This document shows, piece by piece, positions 51,064-59,660 of a stretch of 64,000 nucleotides of DNA. Under the pieces are notes generated by a model. The model did not search any database and had not been told where the DNA came from. It was given only the letters and a program-made list of their open reading frames with translations. The DNA comes from Flavobacterium sp. UBA7680 (GTDB taxonomy: Bacteria > Bacteroidota > Bacteroidia > Flavobacteriales > Flavobacteriaceae): NCBI RefSeq assembly GCF_002482975.1, contig NZ_DLHA01000050.1:124001-188000 (forward strand), in the 5' to 3' direction. The number at the start of each line of letters is the position of its first letter. The first letter of the stretch is position 1. A program made the translations under genes and the position numbers.

Positions 51064-51585
51064 ATGGTAGAAATTAAAATTTTCCCTTTAATAGGAATTG
51101 AAATAGAAGGAATCGGAATCATTAACTTAGGTGAAGAAAAAGCTGCAGTAGAAAAAATATTAGGCTTGCCAACGAGTGTTTATGATAATCGTAGTTTCTA
51201 TGATGATTATGAATTTAGAATAGATTATGATAAATCGAATAAAATCGAGTTTATAGAATTTACTTATGGACCATTTCCAGAGAAATCAAAAGTGTCAATT
51301 TATAATATTGATCCCTTTACTATTGGTGCTGAAAATTTAATGAACTTATTAACAGACGAAAACAAGGGAGAAATTGACGATAGTGAAGCAGAATTTTGTT
51401 ATGCTTTTAAGGAAACATCAATAGGAATTTATAGAGAAACTACTCAAAATGATGTAGAAAAAATGATAATTGAAATGAAGGAGAATAATGATTATGAAGA
51501 AAATAAAGATTGGGTCCAGGATGATTTGGAAAAAGCCAAAAACTTTTGGACAATAGGGATTGGCATAAAAGGCTATTATAAATAA
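51064..51585 (+). CDS. Uncharacterised acidic protein, downstream partner of the previous gene
   Basis: The 173-residue product is acidic, without signal peptide or membrane segment. It has beta-strand-like segments (EIKIFPLIGIEIEGIGIINL, KIEFIEFTYGPFPEKSK) and a Glu/Asp-rich C-terminal half (EMKENNDYEENKDWVQDDLE). The compact acidic make-up is that of many bacterial immunity proteins of polymorphic toxins; this is only a resemblance. It is 13 bases after the preceding orphan and ends at a strong terminator. Confidence 0.65.
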   Translation: MVEIKIFPLIGIEIEGIGIINLGEEKAAVEKILGLPTSVYDNRSFYDDYEFRIDYDKSNKIEFIEFTYGPFPEKSKVSIYNIDPFTIGAENLMNLLTDENKGEIDDSEAEFCYAFKETSIGIYRETTQNDVEKMIIEMKENNDYEENKDWVQDDLEKAKNFWTIGIGIKGYYK

Positions 51586-51601
51586 GAGACAACTAAAATA
51601 A

Positions 51602-51640
51602 AAAAAGCGAGAATCAATTTGATTCTCGCTTTTGTATTTT
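51602..51640. terminator. Bidirectional terminator
   Basis: AAAAGCGAGAATCA (51603-51616) and TGATTCTCGCTTTT (51620-51633) pair perfectly over 14 bases, with T- and A-rich flanks. It lies between the convergent orphan pair and the ferredoxin gene and serves both. Confidence 0.9.
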
Positions 51641-51958
51641 TTAATATTCCGGAGCCAGTTCTAATTCGAGTCCTTCTAATTCTTCAGTAATTGGGATCTG
51701 ACAGCCTAAACGACTATTAGATTTAACATAAAACGCTTCCGAAAGCATAGCCTCTTCTTCATCTCCCATTTCTGGTAATGCAACATCATTTAGAACATAA
51801 CACTGGCAGGAAGCACACATTGCCATTCCTCCGCAGGTTCCTTCAACAGGAAGTTCGTATGCCTTGCATAACTCCATTATATTCATTGCCATATCAGTCG
51901 GAGCCTGTAATTCGTGTATAACTCCTTCTCGATCTTTAATCTTTATTAATACATCCAT
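51641..51958 (-). CDS. [2Fe-2S] ferredoxin, adrenodoxin type
   Basis: The 105-residue protein has the cluster ligands of vertebrate/Isc-type ferredoxins: GTCGGMAMCASCQCYV followed by NSRLGCQIP. The pattern is CX5CX2C...C. It transfers electrons to iron-sulfur assembly or oxygenase systems. Other iron-sulfur genes (NifU-like, Mrp) are within 2 kb on the same strand, which supports a role in cluster assembly. Length is normal; soluble cytoplasmic. Confidence 0.93.
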   Translation of the reverse strand: MDVLIKIKDREGVIHELQAPTDMAMNIMELCKAYELPVEGTCGGMAMCASCQCYVLNDVALPEMGDEEEAMLSEAFYVKSNSRLGCQIPITEELEGLELELAPEY

Positions 51959-52016
51959 TTATTATGGGAATTTTATTGGTAGGATTTTATAACGTGAAAA
52001 AATCCTCGTATTTATA

Positions 52017-52496
52017 CTAACTCGTAGGTTTTGTACTAAAAGCGTATTCTTTTCCGTTGCTTTCTTTAAGACGCATTTTTACGCCCAAAATAGTATCGCT
52101 TTTCTCAAGAATTGTAATAACAGCAACTACTGAATAATAATCTCTGTCAGATTGAAAAATTAATGTGCCTTCGTAAGTAGAGTTTAAAACTCCTTGTTTG
52201 TCTGTCGTTGCAGAAACCTTTCTCGGATTAGAAAATTGCGCTGAACTGTAAGTAGTTTTGCTTGCAAATTTTCCTTTTCCATCAACAAAATCGTATAAGA
52301 AATCATAATTTCCAATACTTAAAGTTCCAGGTACATCAGCAGGATTAATTGAAAATACAATTTTACCTGAATATGTAAAATCTGACCATTCTTCGGCTTC
52401 GCTTATCCAAGCTTTGTCAACAACAACTGTTTTATTTTGCGCATAAATGCCTGACGCAAAAAACACTAACAAAAATAGAGTGTAAAATTTCTTCAT
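52017..52496 (-). CDS. Secreted protein of unknown function
   Basis: The 159-residue protein has a clear signal peptide (KKFYTLFLLVFFASGIYAQ). The mature part appears to be an all-beta domain (DFTYSGKIVFSINPADVPGT, LNSTYEGTLIFQSDRDYYSV) with no Cys and no membrane segment. I recognise no family. It lies between the ferredoxin and NifU-like genes, but with more than 200 bases on the upstream side, and there is no sign of functional linkage. Confidence 0.75.
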   Translation of the reverse strand: MKKFYTLFLLVFFASGIYAQNKTVVVDKAWISEAEEWSDFTYSGKIVFSINPADVPGTLSIGNYDFLYDFVDGKGKFASKTTYSSAQFSNPRKVSATTDKQGVLNSTYEGTLIFQSDRDYYSVVAVITILEKSDTILGVKMRLKESNGKEYAFSTKPTS

Positions 52497-52713
52497 AAAA
52501 TATAAGATTAAGGGTTATGTCACAAATTTAAGTTAAAAATGTAACAAATAGTTAACTAAAACTCTTAAATCTTTATATTGTTTTTTATGAAATCCTCAAA
52601 AAACCGCAACAATTGGGTTGGTTTATTGAGATTTTACAAATCTTATCACTTAAAGGCCTATTATTCTTGTTAATTCAATAAATCAAAAACAGCAGGCTAA
52701 ATAGCGTTTTTTA

Positions 52714-52953
52714 CTACATAATATTTACCACAGTTTCAATTTGCGGTGCATATTTTTTTATCGTAGTTTCTACTCCGGCTTTAAGTGTCATTTGGTTTAC
52801 GCTGCAGCTTAAGCAAGCGCCCTCTAGACGAACTTTTACATGTTTATCCTCGTCTATAGAGATTAGCGAAATATCTCCGCCATCAGACTTTAAGAACGGC
52901 CTGATTTCGTCTAAGGCCAATAAAACATTGTTTGTTAATTCTTCTGTTGTCAT
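52714..52953 (-). CDS. NifU-like iron-sulfur scaffold (Nfu domain)
   Basis: The 79-residue protein is a single Nfu domain: LDEIRPFLKSDGGDISLISI and the cluster-binding CxxC in GACLSCSVNQMTLKAGVE. It assembles or carries [4Fe-4S] clusters to apoproteins. It lies 73 bases downstream of the Mrp ATPase gene on the same strand, a common pairing of two cluster carriers. Length equals that of other stand-alone Nfu proteins. Confidence 0.95.
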   Translation of the reverse strand: MTTEELTNNVLLALDEIRPFLKSDGGDISLISIDEDKHVKVRLEGACLSCSVNQMTLKAGVETTIKKYAPQIETVVNIM

Positions 52954-53026
52954 AATTAATGTGTCAATTGTGAAAATGTGTCAATTAGAAAATTATCTAA
53001 TTGTCGTATTATCTCATTCTAATTAT

Positions 53027-54157
53027 TTAATTTTTCTTTACTGCAGAGCAGCCTGCCATAGTTGTAATTTTAATGGCTTCGGTAGCAGGAAGACTTTCGT
53101 TTCTGCTTACTGTTTCCTGAACTACGTTTCTGGTAATTTCTTCAAAAACAGCTTCAATAGGCGATGCTGTTTGTAAAGCTGCCGGACGGCCATAATCTCC
53201 CGCTTCACGAATAGACTGTACAATAGGAACTTCTCCTAAAAACGGAACATCTAAATCTGCTGCAAGGTTTTTTGCTCCTTCTTGTCCAAAGATATAATAT
53301 TTATTATTTGGCAATTCTTCAGGTGTAAAGTAAGCCATGTTTTCAATGATTCCCAAAACAGGAACATTAATGTTATCCTGCATAAACATCGCAACTCCTT
53401 TTTTAGCATCGGCAAGAGCCACAGCCTGCGGTGTACTTACTACAACAGCTCCCGTAATTGGTAAAGACTGCATGATAGAAAGGTGAATATCTCCAGTTCC
53501 AGGAGGTAAATCAAGAAGCATAAAATCTAATTCTCCCCAGTCTGCATCAAAAATCATTTGGTTTAATGCTTTTGCAGCCATTGGTCCTCTCCAGATTACT
53601 GCTTGGCTAGGTGCTGTGAAAAATCCAATAGAAAGCATTTTAATTTCATAACTTTCAATTGGTTTCATTTTCGATTTTCCGTCAACCATAATCGAAACTG
53701 GTTTTTCATTTTCAACATCAAACATAATTGGCATAGAAGGCCCGTAAATATCGGCATCTAAAACTCCAACTTTAAAACCCATTTTTGCAAGCGTAACGGC
53801 AAGATTTGCAGTAACAGTCGATTTACCAACTCCTCCTTTTCCGGAAGCAACTGCAATAATATTTTTAATTCCAGGAATAGCACGACCTTTAATTTCGGCT
53901 TTCTCAGGAGTTTCAACTTTAATATTTACTTTAATTTTAGCATCGGTAGATATTAATTCGTGAATCGTTTTTTTAATATCATCTTCAGCTCTTTTTTTGA
54001 TATGCATAGCTGGCGTGTGCAATACTAAATCAACAACAACTTCGTCGCCAAAAGTAAGTACGTTAGCAACCGCACCGCTTTCGACCATATTTTTACCTTC
54101 TCCCGCTATAGTGATTGTTTCTAAAGCTTTAAGAATTTCTTTTCTATCTAATTTCAT
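53027..54157 (-). CDS. apbC: Mrp/NBP35-family ATP-binding iron-sulfur carrier (ApbC)
   Basis: The 376-residue protein has an N-terminal DUF59/MIP18-like domain (RKEILKALETITIAGEGKNM) and a P-loop ATPase with the deviant Walker A VASGKGGVGKSTVTANLA, then VGVLDADIYGPSMPIMF and LPPGTGDIHLSIMQSLP. Mrp proteins carry [4Fe-4S] clusters with ATP hydrolysis. Here the CxxC of many homologues is not evident; a Cys lies in the C-terminal TMAGCSAVKKN. It is probably co-transcribed with the NifU-like gene. Confidence 0.94.
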   Translation of the reverse strand: MKLDRKEILKALETITIAGEGKNMVESGAVANVLTFGDEVVVDLVLHTPAMHIKKRAEDDIKKTIHELISTDAKIKVNIKVETPEKAEIKGRAIPGIKNIIAVASGKGGVGKSTVTANLAVTLAKMGFKVGVLDADIYGPSMPIMFDVENEKPVSIMVDGKSKMKPIESYEIKMLSIGFFTAPSQAVIWRGPMAAKALNQMIFDADWGELDFMLLDLPPGTGDIHLSIMQSLPITGAVVVSTPQAVALADAKKGVAMFMQDNINVPVLGIIENMAYFTPEELPNNKYYIFGQEGAKNLAADLDVPFLGEVPIVQSIREAGDYGRPAALQTASPIEAVFEEITRNVVQETVSRNESLPATEAIKITTMAGCSAVKKN

Positions 54158-54575
54158 TTTATTGTGCTATTATGTATGGAAAGAAATCGATTTAAAATTC
54201 TATATTAATTTAAACCGATTTCAGACTGCAAAGATAACAGATTAAGTTCGGATTTAAACTCTTTTAAATTGTATTTATTGATATTGAGATTAGTCAAAAT
54301 GATGAATCCAGATTTTTTAAAATCAATAAAATTCGAAAAGATGTTCTGAAACCTTATTCTGTAATGGTTTCTTTTGAATATAATCGATATAAAAATGTAT
54401 GAAATTTACAGCAGTAAATGTAAGAATTGTCAATTTTCTTGATTAAATTTGAGTGCCTTAAATCTAAGATTTCCAATAGTACAAGAAAGTATGAAAACTT
54501 ATTTTTGGAGCTTCGTTATGAGTTTTCGATATTTTTTGAAATGATTTTTATTTTAAAAATTTAAACCTTAAAAAT
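54158..54575. other. 418-base spacer between divergent apbC and L,D-transpeptidase genes
   Basis: AT-rich DNA without a credible ORF, repeat or hairpin. Promoters of both divergent genes must lie here, but I found no full TTG-N19-TAnnTTTG match. Confidence 0.5.
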
Positions 54576-56195
54576 ATGCGAAATTTTACTTCTCTTTCTG
54601 TAATTATTGCTTGTAGTTTTTTAATGTTTTCTATTAATGCAGCAAGCCATACATCAAAAATTAAAAATGAAAACGCTGAGTTTGAAAACATTTTTAAATT
54701 CAAAAGCAAGTTTGTTTTAGGGACAATTGATGCCGCTTCAATAAACAATTTTTATGCGAAATATCCCAAACTGAAAAAATACCAAAAAGACGTAGAAGAT
54801 CTTTATAAAAAGAAAGCTTATAACACGATTTGGTATGATGATAAAAGTGTCAGTGAGTTTGGTTCTTTATTGTATCATAAAGTAAACCTTTTAGAAGAAC
54901 AGGGTATAAATGCCGAAATGCCTTATATGGATTTGGTTGATGCTGTTTTTAATGAAAATGTTTCGAATAAACTGCCGCAAATAGATACAGAGCTTTTGCT
55001 GTCTAATATGTATGTGTTTTATGCAAGCAATGTATATTCTGGAGTTGATGCAGAGACTTTGAAAAAAATTGGGTGGTTTCTTCCAACCAAAACCATTTCG
55101 TACGATCGAATTTTAGATTCTTTAATGGGCGATCCAAGCCGATTGAATAAGGATGAAAACCTTCTTTTTGGCCAGTATTATAAACTTCAGGATGTTTTAC
55201 AAAGATATCGCAATATTGAGAAAAACGGACTTTGGAAAAAAATAGACATTGACGAAGCAAATTTCAAAGATTTAAAACCTTTAGACAGCGGAAAAGTGAT
55301 CCAGCAAATTAGAGAACGTTTGTTTGTGGTGGGTGATTTAAAAGAAAATTCTAAAAGCCAATATTATGATCAGGAAATGATGGACGCGGCTTTAAAATAT
55401 AAAAAACGATACGGACTTAAACTGAATTATACTTTTACAAAAGAGCAAATCGACCAAATGAACGAACCAATTGGAAACAGAATCCGCACCATTATGCTGA
55501 ACATGGAACGCTGCAGATGGATTCCCACCAAACTGGCAAAAGCAGATGAATATGTAATGGTAAATATTCCGTCGTTTCGATTGGTGTATGTAAAGAATGG
55601 AAAATATGATTTGGTTTCGGATGTTTTTGTGGGAACGCGAATGACAGAAACGGTAATTTTTAGCGGTAATATCGACCGAATTGTTTTTAGTCCGTATTGG
55701 TATGTTCCGGCGAGTATTATCAAAAATGAATTAAAACTCAAAATGGCCGAAGACAAAAATTATCTCGCCGATCATAATATGGAATGGAATGGAGGAAATG
55801 TGAGACAAAAACCTGGACCGGACAATTCTTTAGGATTAGTCAAATTTTTGTTTCCAAACCCAAACGATATTTACCTGCACGATACGCCTGCAAAAAGCTT
55901 ATTTGAATTTGAAAAACGTATTTTCAGCCACGGTTGTATTAATGTAAAAGATGCCAAACAATTGGCATTAGAAATCTTAAAAGATAATCCTGACTGGCCG
56001 GTTGATAAAATTAATCAGGCGATGAGCGGTGAAAAAGAAACCACCTGCATGCTCAAAAATAAAATCCCAATTTATATAGGCTATTTTACGGCTTGGGTAA
56101 GCGATGACGGCGAAATTGGCTTTTATCCTGATGTTTATGATAGAGATCAACGCTTAGATAAATTGTTGTATGCTGATCCGGTTGCTTTAAAATAA
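54576..56195 (+). CDS. L,D-transpeptidase, YcbB-like
   Basis: The 539-residue protein has a signal peptide (SVIIACSFLMFSINAASH), a helical scaffold domain (YKKKAYNTIWYDDKSVSEFG), a peptidoglycan-binding-like domain (GKVIQQIRERLFVVGDL, then ALKYKKRYGLKLNY), and a YkuD catalytic domain (YVMVNIPSFRLVYVKNGKYD) with the active-site motif FSHGCINVKDAKQLAL holding the nucleophile Cys. It makes 3-3 crosslinks in peptidoglycan or attaches proteins. Domain order and length match the YcbB/LdtD group. It is monocistronic with a bidirectional terminator. Confidence 0.93.
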   Translation: MRNFTSLSVIIACSFLMFSINAASHTSKIKNENAEFENIFKFKSKFVLGTIDAASINNFYAKYPKLKKYQKDVEDLYKKKAYNTIWYDDKSVSEFGSLLYHKVNLLEEQGINAEMPYMDLVDAVFNENVSNKLPQIDTELLLSNMYVFYASNVYSGVDAETLKKIGWFLPTKTISYDRILDSLMGDPSRLNKDENLLFGQYYKLQDVLQRYRNIEKNGLWKKIDIDEANFKDLKPLDSGKVIQQIRERLFVVGDLKENSKSQYYDQEMMDAALKYKKRYGLKLNYTFTKEQIDQMNEPIGNRIRTIMLNMERCRWIPTKLAKADEYVMVNIPSFRLVYVKNGKYDLVSDVFVGTRMTETVIFSGNIDRIVFSPYWYVPASIIKNELKLKMAEDKNYLADHNMEWNGGNVRQKPGPDNSLGLVKFLFPNPNDIYLHDTPAKSLFEFEKRIFSHGCINVKDAKQLALEILKDNPDWPVDKINQAMSGEKETTCMLKNKIPIYIGYFTAWVSDDGEIGFYPDVYDRDQRLDKLLYADPVALK

Positions 56196-56201
56196 AAAAC
56201 A

Positions 56202-56243
56202 AATCCCCGTCAAGATTCTCATATCTGACGGGGATTCTTTTAA
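56202..56243. terminator. Bidirectional terminator
   Basis: AATCCCCGTCA (56202-56212) and TGACGGGGATT (56226-56236) pair perfectly over 11 bases with A/T-rich flanks. It lies between convergent L,D-transpeptidase and permease genes. Confidence 0.9.
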
Positions 56244-56260
56244 AAAAATGGTCTACAAGC

Positions 56261-58687
56261 TTATTCGTATTTTAAATATTTTAAAACATCTATTTTGGTT
56301 ACCTGATACGCTTTTGCCAAAACAATTAGCAAAGTAAGTACTAACAGCGAAACAAGCGCAATACTAAACGGAACGGGCGAAACATTAATTCTGAATGCGA
56401 AATCCTCCAGCCATTTTTGCAATAAAATATAAGCCGGAACAATACCAATTGCAAATCCTGTAAAACAGAAAACAATATATTGTTTTGATAATTCTTTTAG
56501 CAAAACATCTGTTTCTGCGCCAAGCGTTTTTCTAATCGCAATTTCTTTCAATCTTCTTTCCATCGAAAATGATGCCAAAGCAAACAATCCAAAAATAGCA
56601 ATCGTGATTACAACCAGATTCAGGATAAAAAACAAATCTTTTTGTTTGACTTGCTGCTCATAAGTTTTTGCAAACCCTTTGTTTACAAATTCATAATCAA
56701 AAGGATAATCTGGATTTACATTTTTCTCCCAATATGTTTTTAATTTTTCTAATGTTTCAGATAAATTATTTGGAGAAACCTTTATATATACATTGTCAAA
56801 GTTGTTCCATTTCAGTGTTTTAAGATTGACGAAAATCATTGGCGGAACTTTATTCTGCAATCCCGTAATGTGAAAATCCTTTACAATTCCAACAACTTTA
56901 AACTTTAAATTTCCCTTTTCATCTCCCCAGCCAGAAGTGATCGCCGTATTTATAGGATTTTTAAGCCCTAATGATTTAGCCAGTGTTTCATTTATAAGCC
57001 AGTTGCTAACAGTATCTGATGCAAATTTTGGAGATAAATCACGACCCTCAACCACTTTAATTTTCATCATATCAAGAAAACCAAAATCCATTTCAACATT
57101 TCGCGGCTGAACAAATACACCATTGTGCGTAAAGCCCGAACTAGAATTAGTACTGTTGCCAAATGTACCGGCAAAAGTAGAAACTTCCTGAACGCCTGAT
57201 ATTTTAAGAACTTCCTGTTTTGTTAATTGATATTTTTCACCCTTTGTTTTGTAATCGTTATGATTAAACGGAACTCTGATAACCTGATTACCATTAAAAC
57301 CAAGATCTTTATTCATCATATAATCAACCTGAGAATTTACGATCAAAGCACCAATGATGAAAAATGTTGCAATTCCGAATTGAAAAATAAGCATCGAATT
57401 TCGAATCCAGATACCGCTTTTACTTCTGGAGAAATTACCTTTTAAAACTTTTAAAGTTTCGAAATTTGAGATATAAATGGCAGGGAATATACCCGCAAGA
57501 ATGATTACTAATCCAAAAATCAAAATGAGCTGCAGGTAAAATTCGCCGCCATTCATAGTCAAAGTCTTTCTTAAAAAAGAATTATAATACGGAAGAGAAA
57601 GTTCAACAATTGCCAAAGCAAACAAAATAGACAGCATTACAATTATTGTCGTTTCGAATATAAACTGCGCAATAATTTGGTTTTTTGAAGCACCAACAAT
57701 TTTACGAACCCCAACTTCCTTAGCACGTTTTATGGCAGAAGCTGTAGCAAGATTAACATAGTTTACCAATGATAAAACTAAAATTAAAATCGATAAACCA
57801 GCCATAATATAAATAAGCTGTAGATTTCCTTTTAACTCTGGAGTAGCAGAACCCGAAGTTTTTGTGCCATGTAAATGCAGCGTTTTCAGCTGGTCAAGTA
57901 TAACCTCTATTTCTCCATTTTCTTTGACGTACTGCTCAACCGTCTGTCCGCTTTCTTTAGCATCTTTTACAGTTCTGTTTACATAATTTACATTGTGCAT
58001 TTTCTTTAAAACCGAAACAGGGTCAGCACCTTTTTTAATTTTAATCATCAAACCATAATTAAAATTCCCCCAGCTGTTAATGTCACTTTCACGCACAATA
58101 TCACCAAAAACATAGTTAGGCTCAATAGAAGAAGGTGTCACAATACGAAAAACAGATTTTACGATATAAGACTTATCATTGTAAGTAATAGATTTTCCGA
58201 TAGGATCTTCATTATTAAAAAGCAGTTTAGCCTGTTGTTCAGAAATAGCAACGCTGTTTTTCTCTTTTAAAATATCTTTTTTAGCACCTTTTAGGATTGG
58301 AAAAGGGAAAAAATCAAAAAAGTTATTATCAGATACCGTTATCTTTTTATCGATTACTTTTTTGTTCTGATACTTTATAGCTGCTTCGTTATACCAATTG
58401 TGCATAAAGGAAATCTGCTCAATTTCAGGAATTGTTGCCTTGCAGGTTTGTCCAAATGGAATTGAACTTGTAGCCCACGTATCTCCGGTTCTTCCTATTT
58501 TATTCAGAACCTGATATACATTTTCTTTCTCCGGATTCCATTGATTGTAAGCGTGCTCATTATTCCAGTATAAAATGGCAAAAATCACGCTGGCAACCCC
58601 AATGCTCAATCCTAAAACATTTAAAAGCGAAAACAATTTGCTTTGCCTTAAATGATAAATAAATATTTTAAACCAGTTAAAAATCAT
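56261..58687 (-). CDS. ABC efflux permease, MacB/FtsX type
   Basis: The 808-residue protein has the duplicated Bacteroidota form: one N-terminal helix (LFSLLNVLGLSIGVASVIFA), a MacB-like periplasmic domain, three helices (about 285-430, including LSILILVLSLVNYVNLATAS and the coupling region KEVGVRKIVGASKNQIIAQF), then a second helix-periplasmic-3-helix half ending RRLKEIAIRKTLGAETDVLL. It is the membrane part of a macrolide- or lipid-type efflux pump with the ATPase (58825) and adaptor (59647) upstream. Substrate unknown. Confidence 0.9.
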   Translation of the reverse strand: MIFNWFKIFIYHLRQSKLFSLLNVLGLSIGVASVIFAILYWNNEHAYNQWNPEKENVYQVLNKIGRTGDTWATSSIPFGQTCKATIPEIEQISFMHNWYNEAAIKYQNKKVIDKKITVSDNNFFDFFPFPILKGAKKDILKEKNSVAISEQQAKLLFNNEDPIGKSITYNDKSYIVKSVFRIVTPSSIEPNYVFGDIVRESDINSWGNFNYGLMIKIKKGADPVSVLKKMHNVNYVNRTVKDAKESGQTVEQYVKENGEIEVILDQLKTLHLHGTKTSGSATPELKGNLQLIYIMAGLSILILVLSLVNYVNLATASAIKRAKEVGVRKIVGASKNQIIAQFIFETTIIVMLSILFALAIVELSLPYYNSFLRKTLTMNGGEFYLQLILIFGLVIILAGIFPAIYISNFETLKVLKGNFSRSKSGIWIRNSMLIFQFGIATFFIIGALIVNSQVDYMMNKDLGFNGNQVIRVPFNHNDYKTKGEKYQLTKQEVLKISGVQEVSTFAGTFGNSTNSSSGFTHNGVFVQPRNVEMDFGFLDMMKIKVVEGRDLSPKFASDTVSNWLINETLAKSLGLKNPINTAITSGWGDEKGNLKFKVVGIVKDFHITGLQNKVPPMIFVNLKTLKWNNFDNVYIKVSPNNLSETLEKLKTYWEKNVNPDYPFDYEFVNKGFAKTYEQQVKQKDLFFILNLVVITIAIFGLFALASFSMERRLKEIAIRKTLGAETDVLLKELSKQYIVFCFTGFAIGIVPAYILLQKWLEDFAFRINVSPVPFSIALVSLLVLTLLIVLAKAYQVTKIDVLKYLKYE

Positions 58688-58744
58688 GGTATAAGTTTTA
58701 TAATTACGTTAGTTATTTTTTGGTCCAAAGGCTAGTTGTGCCTT

Positions 58745-58816
58745 TTAAAGAAGAGTAAAAATTTTGCAAACAAATCCCACCAGAACTAAGATTGCAGTAA
58801 TAACAAATTTTATCAT
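58745..58816 (-). CDS. Possible 23-aa hydrophobic peptide in the efflux operon
   Basis: A 24-codon ORF starts 8 bases after the ATPase stop and encodes MIKFVITAILVLVGFVCKIF, then TLL. It is a single predicted membrane helix with a Lys near each end and fills half of the 137-base gap before the permease gene. Small transmembrane subunits of efflux pumps exist, so it could be real; an ORF of this length can also arise by chance. Confidence 0.3.
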   Translation of the reverse strand: MIKFVITAILVLVGFVCKIFTLL

Positions 58817-58824
58817 TTTTTCGA

Positions 58825-59532
58825 TTATTTAGCGTCCATAAAAACATCAACATTGCGTTGATTTAATTTTTCAGAGAATATAACACCGTCTTTCATATGA
58901 ATCGTTCTTTGTGAAAAAGAAGCATCATAATCAGAGTGGGTAACCATCAAAATTGTAGCACCTTTAGCATGTAAATCAGTTAAAAGTTCCATTACCTCAT
59001 TACCATTTTTACTGTCCAGATTTCCTGTTGGCTCATCTGCCAGAATAATTTTAGGATCATTAACCAAAGCTCTTGCTACCGCAACCCTTTGCTGCTGACC
59101 TCCCGAAAGCTGCTGCGGAAAATGTTTCAAACGATGTGAAATATTTAGTTTCTCAGCAATAGCCTCTATTTTTTGTTTTCTGTCAGATGCTTTAACATTA
59201 TTGTAAAGCAAAGGCAGTTCGATATTATCATAAACCGAAAGTTCATCGATTAAGTTGAAGTTTTGAAAAATAAAACCAATGTTTTCTTTACGAACAGCAG
59301 CTCTTCCTTTCTCTTTTAAATTAATCATTTCCTGATCCAGTAATTTATAACTTCCAGTAGAAGCGCTGTCCAAAAGCCCGATAATATTTAATAAAGTCGA
59401 TTTTCCGCAGCCAGAAGGCCCCATAATCGTTAAGAAATCTCCTTTTTTAATTTCTACATTAATACCGCTTAAAGCAGCAGTTTCAACTTCTTCTGTTCTA
59501 AATACTTTGGTTAAATTTTGTATCGTTATCAT
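58825..59532 (-). CDS. ABC efflux ATPase, MacB/LolD type
   Basis: The 235-residue protein is a complete ATPase: Walker A GPSGCGKSTLLNIIGLLD, Q-loop FIFQNFNLIDELSVYDNIEL, signature LSGGQQQRVAVARAL, Walker B IILADEPTGNLDS and H-loop MVTHSDYDASF. The LDxAxxGSY and PTGNLDS elements are those of the MacB/LolD group, which drives FtsX-type permeases without transporting across the bilayer. It is between the adaptor and permease genes. Confidence 0.95.
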   Translation of the reverse strand: MITIQNLTKVFRTEEVETAALSGINVEIKKGDFLTIMGPSGCGKSTLLNIIGLLDSASTGSYKLLDQEMINLKEKGRAAVRKENIGFIFQNFNLIDELSVYDNIELPLLYNNVKASDRKQKIEAIAEKLNISHRLKHFPQQLSGGQQQRVAVARALVNDPKIILADEPTGNLDSKNGNEVMELLTDLHAKGATILMVTHSDYDASFSQRTIHMKDGVIFSEKLNQRNVDVFMDAK

Positions 59533-59621
59533 ATTTTAAAAGATTAGTTATTAATTGCGTTTTTTGATTGATGATTGAAACCTTTATAATTGTGAATTGT
59601 AAATGATTAATTGTGAATGCA

Positions 59622-59660
59622 AACTGAGACTGAACACTGCGACTGCTTACTGCGACTGAA
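59622..59660. repeat. ACTGCGACTG word repeat at the 3' end of the adaptor gene
   Basis: Three near-copies are seen: ACTGAGACTGA, ACACTGCGACTG and CTTACTGCGACTGAA. The adaptor's stop codon (59647-59649) and its last residues (Ser-Gln) are encoded within the copies. The word looks like another short dispersed element. Confidence 0.6.
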
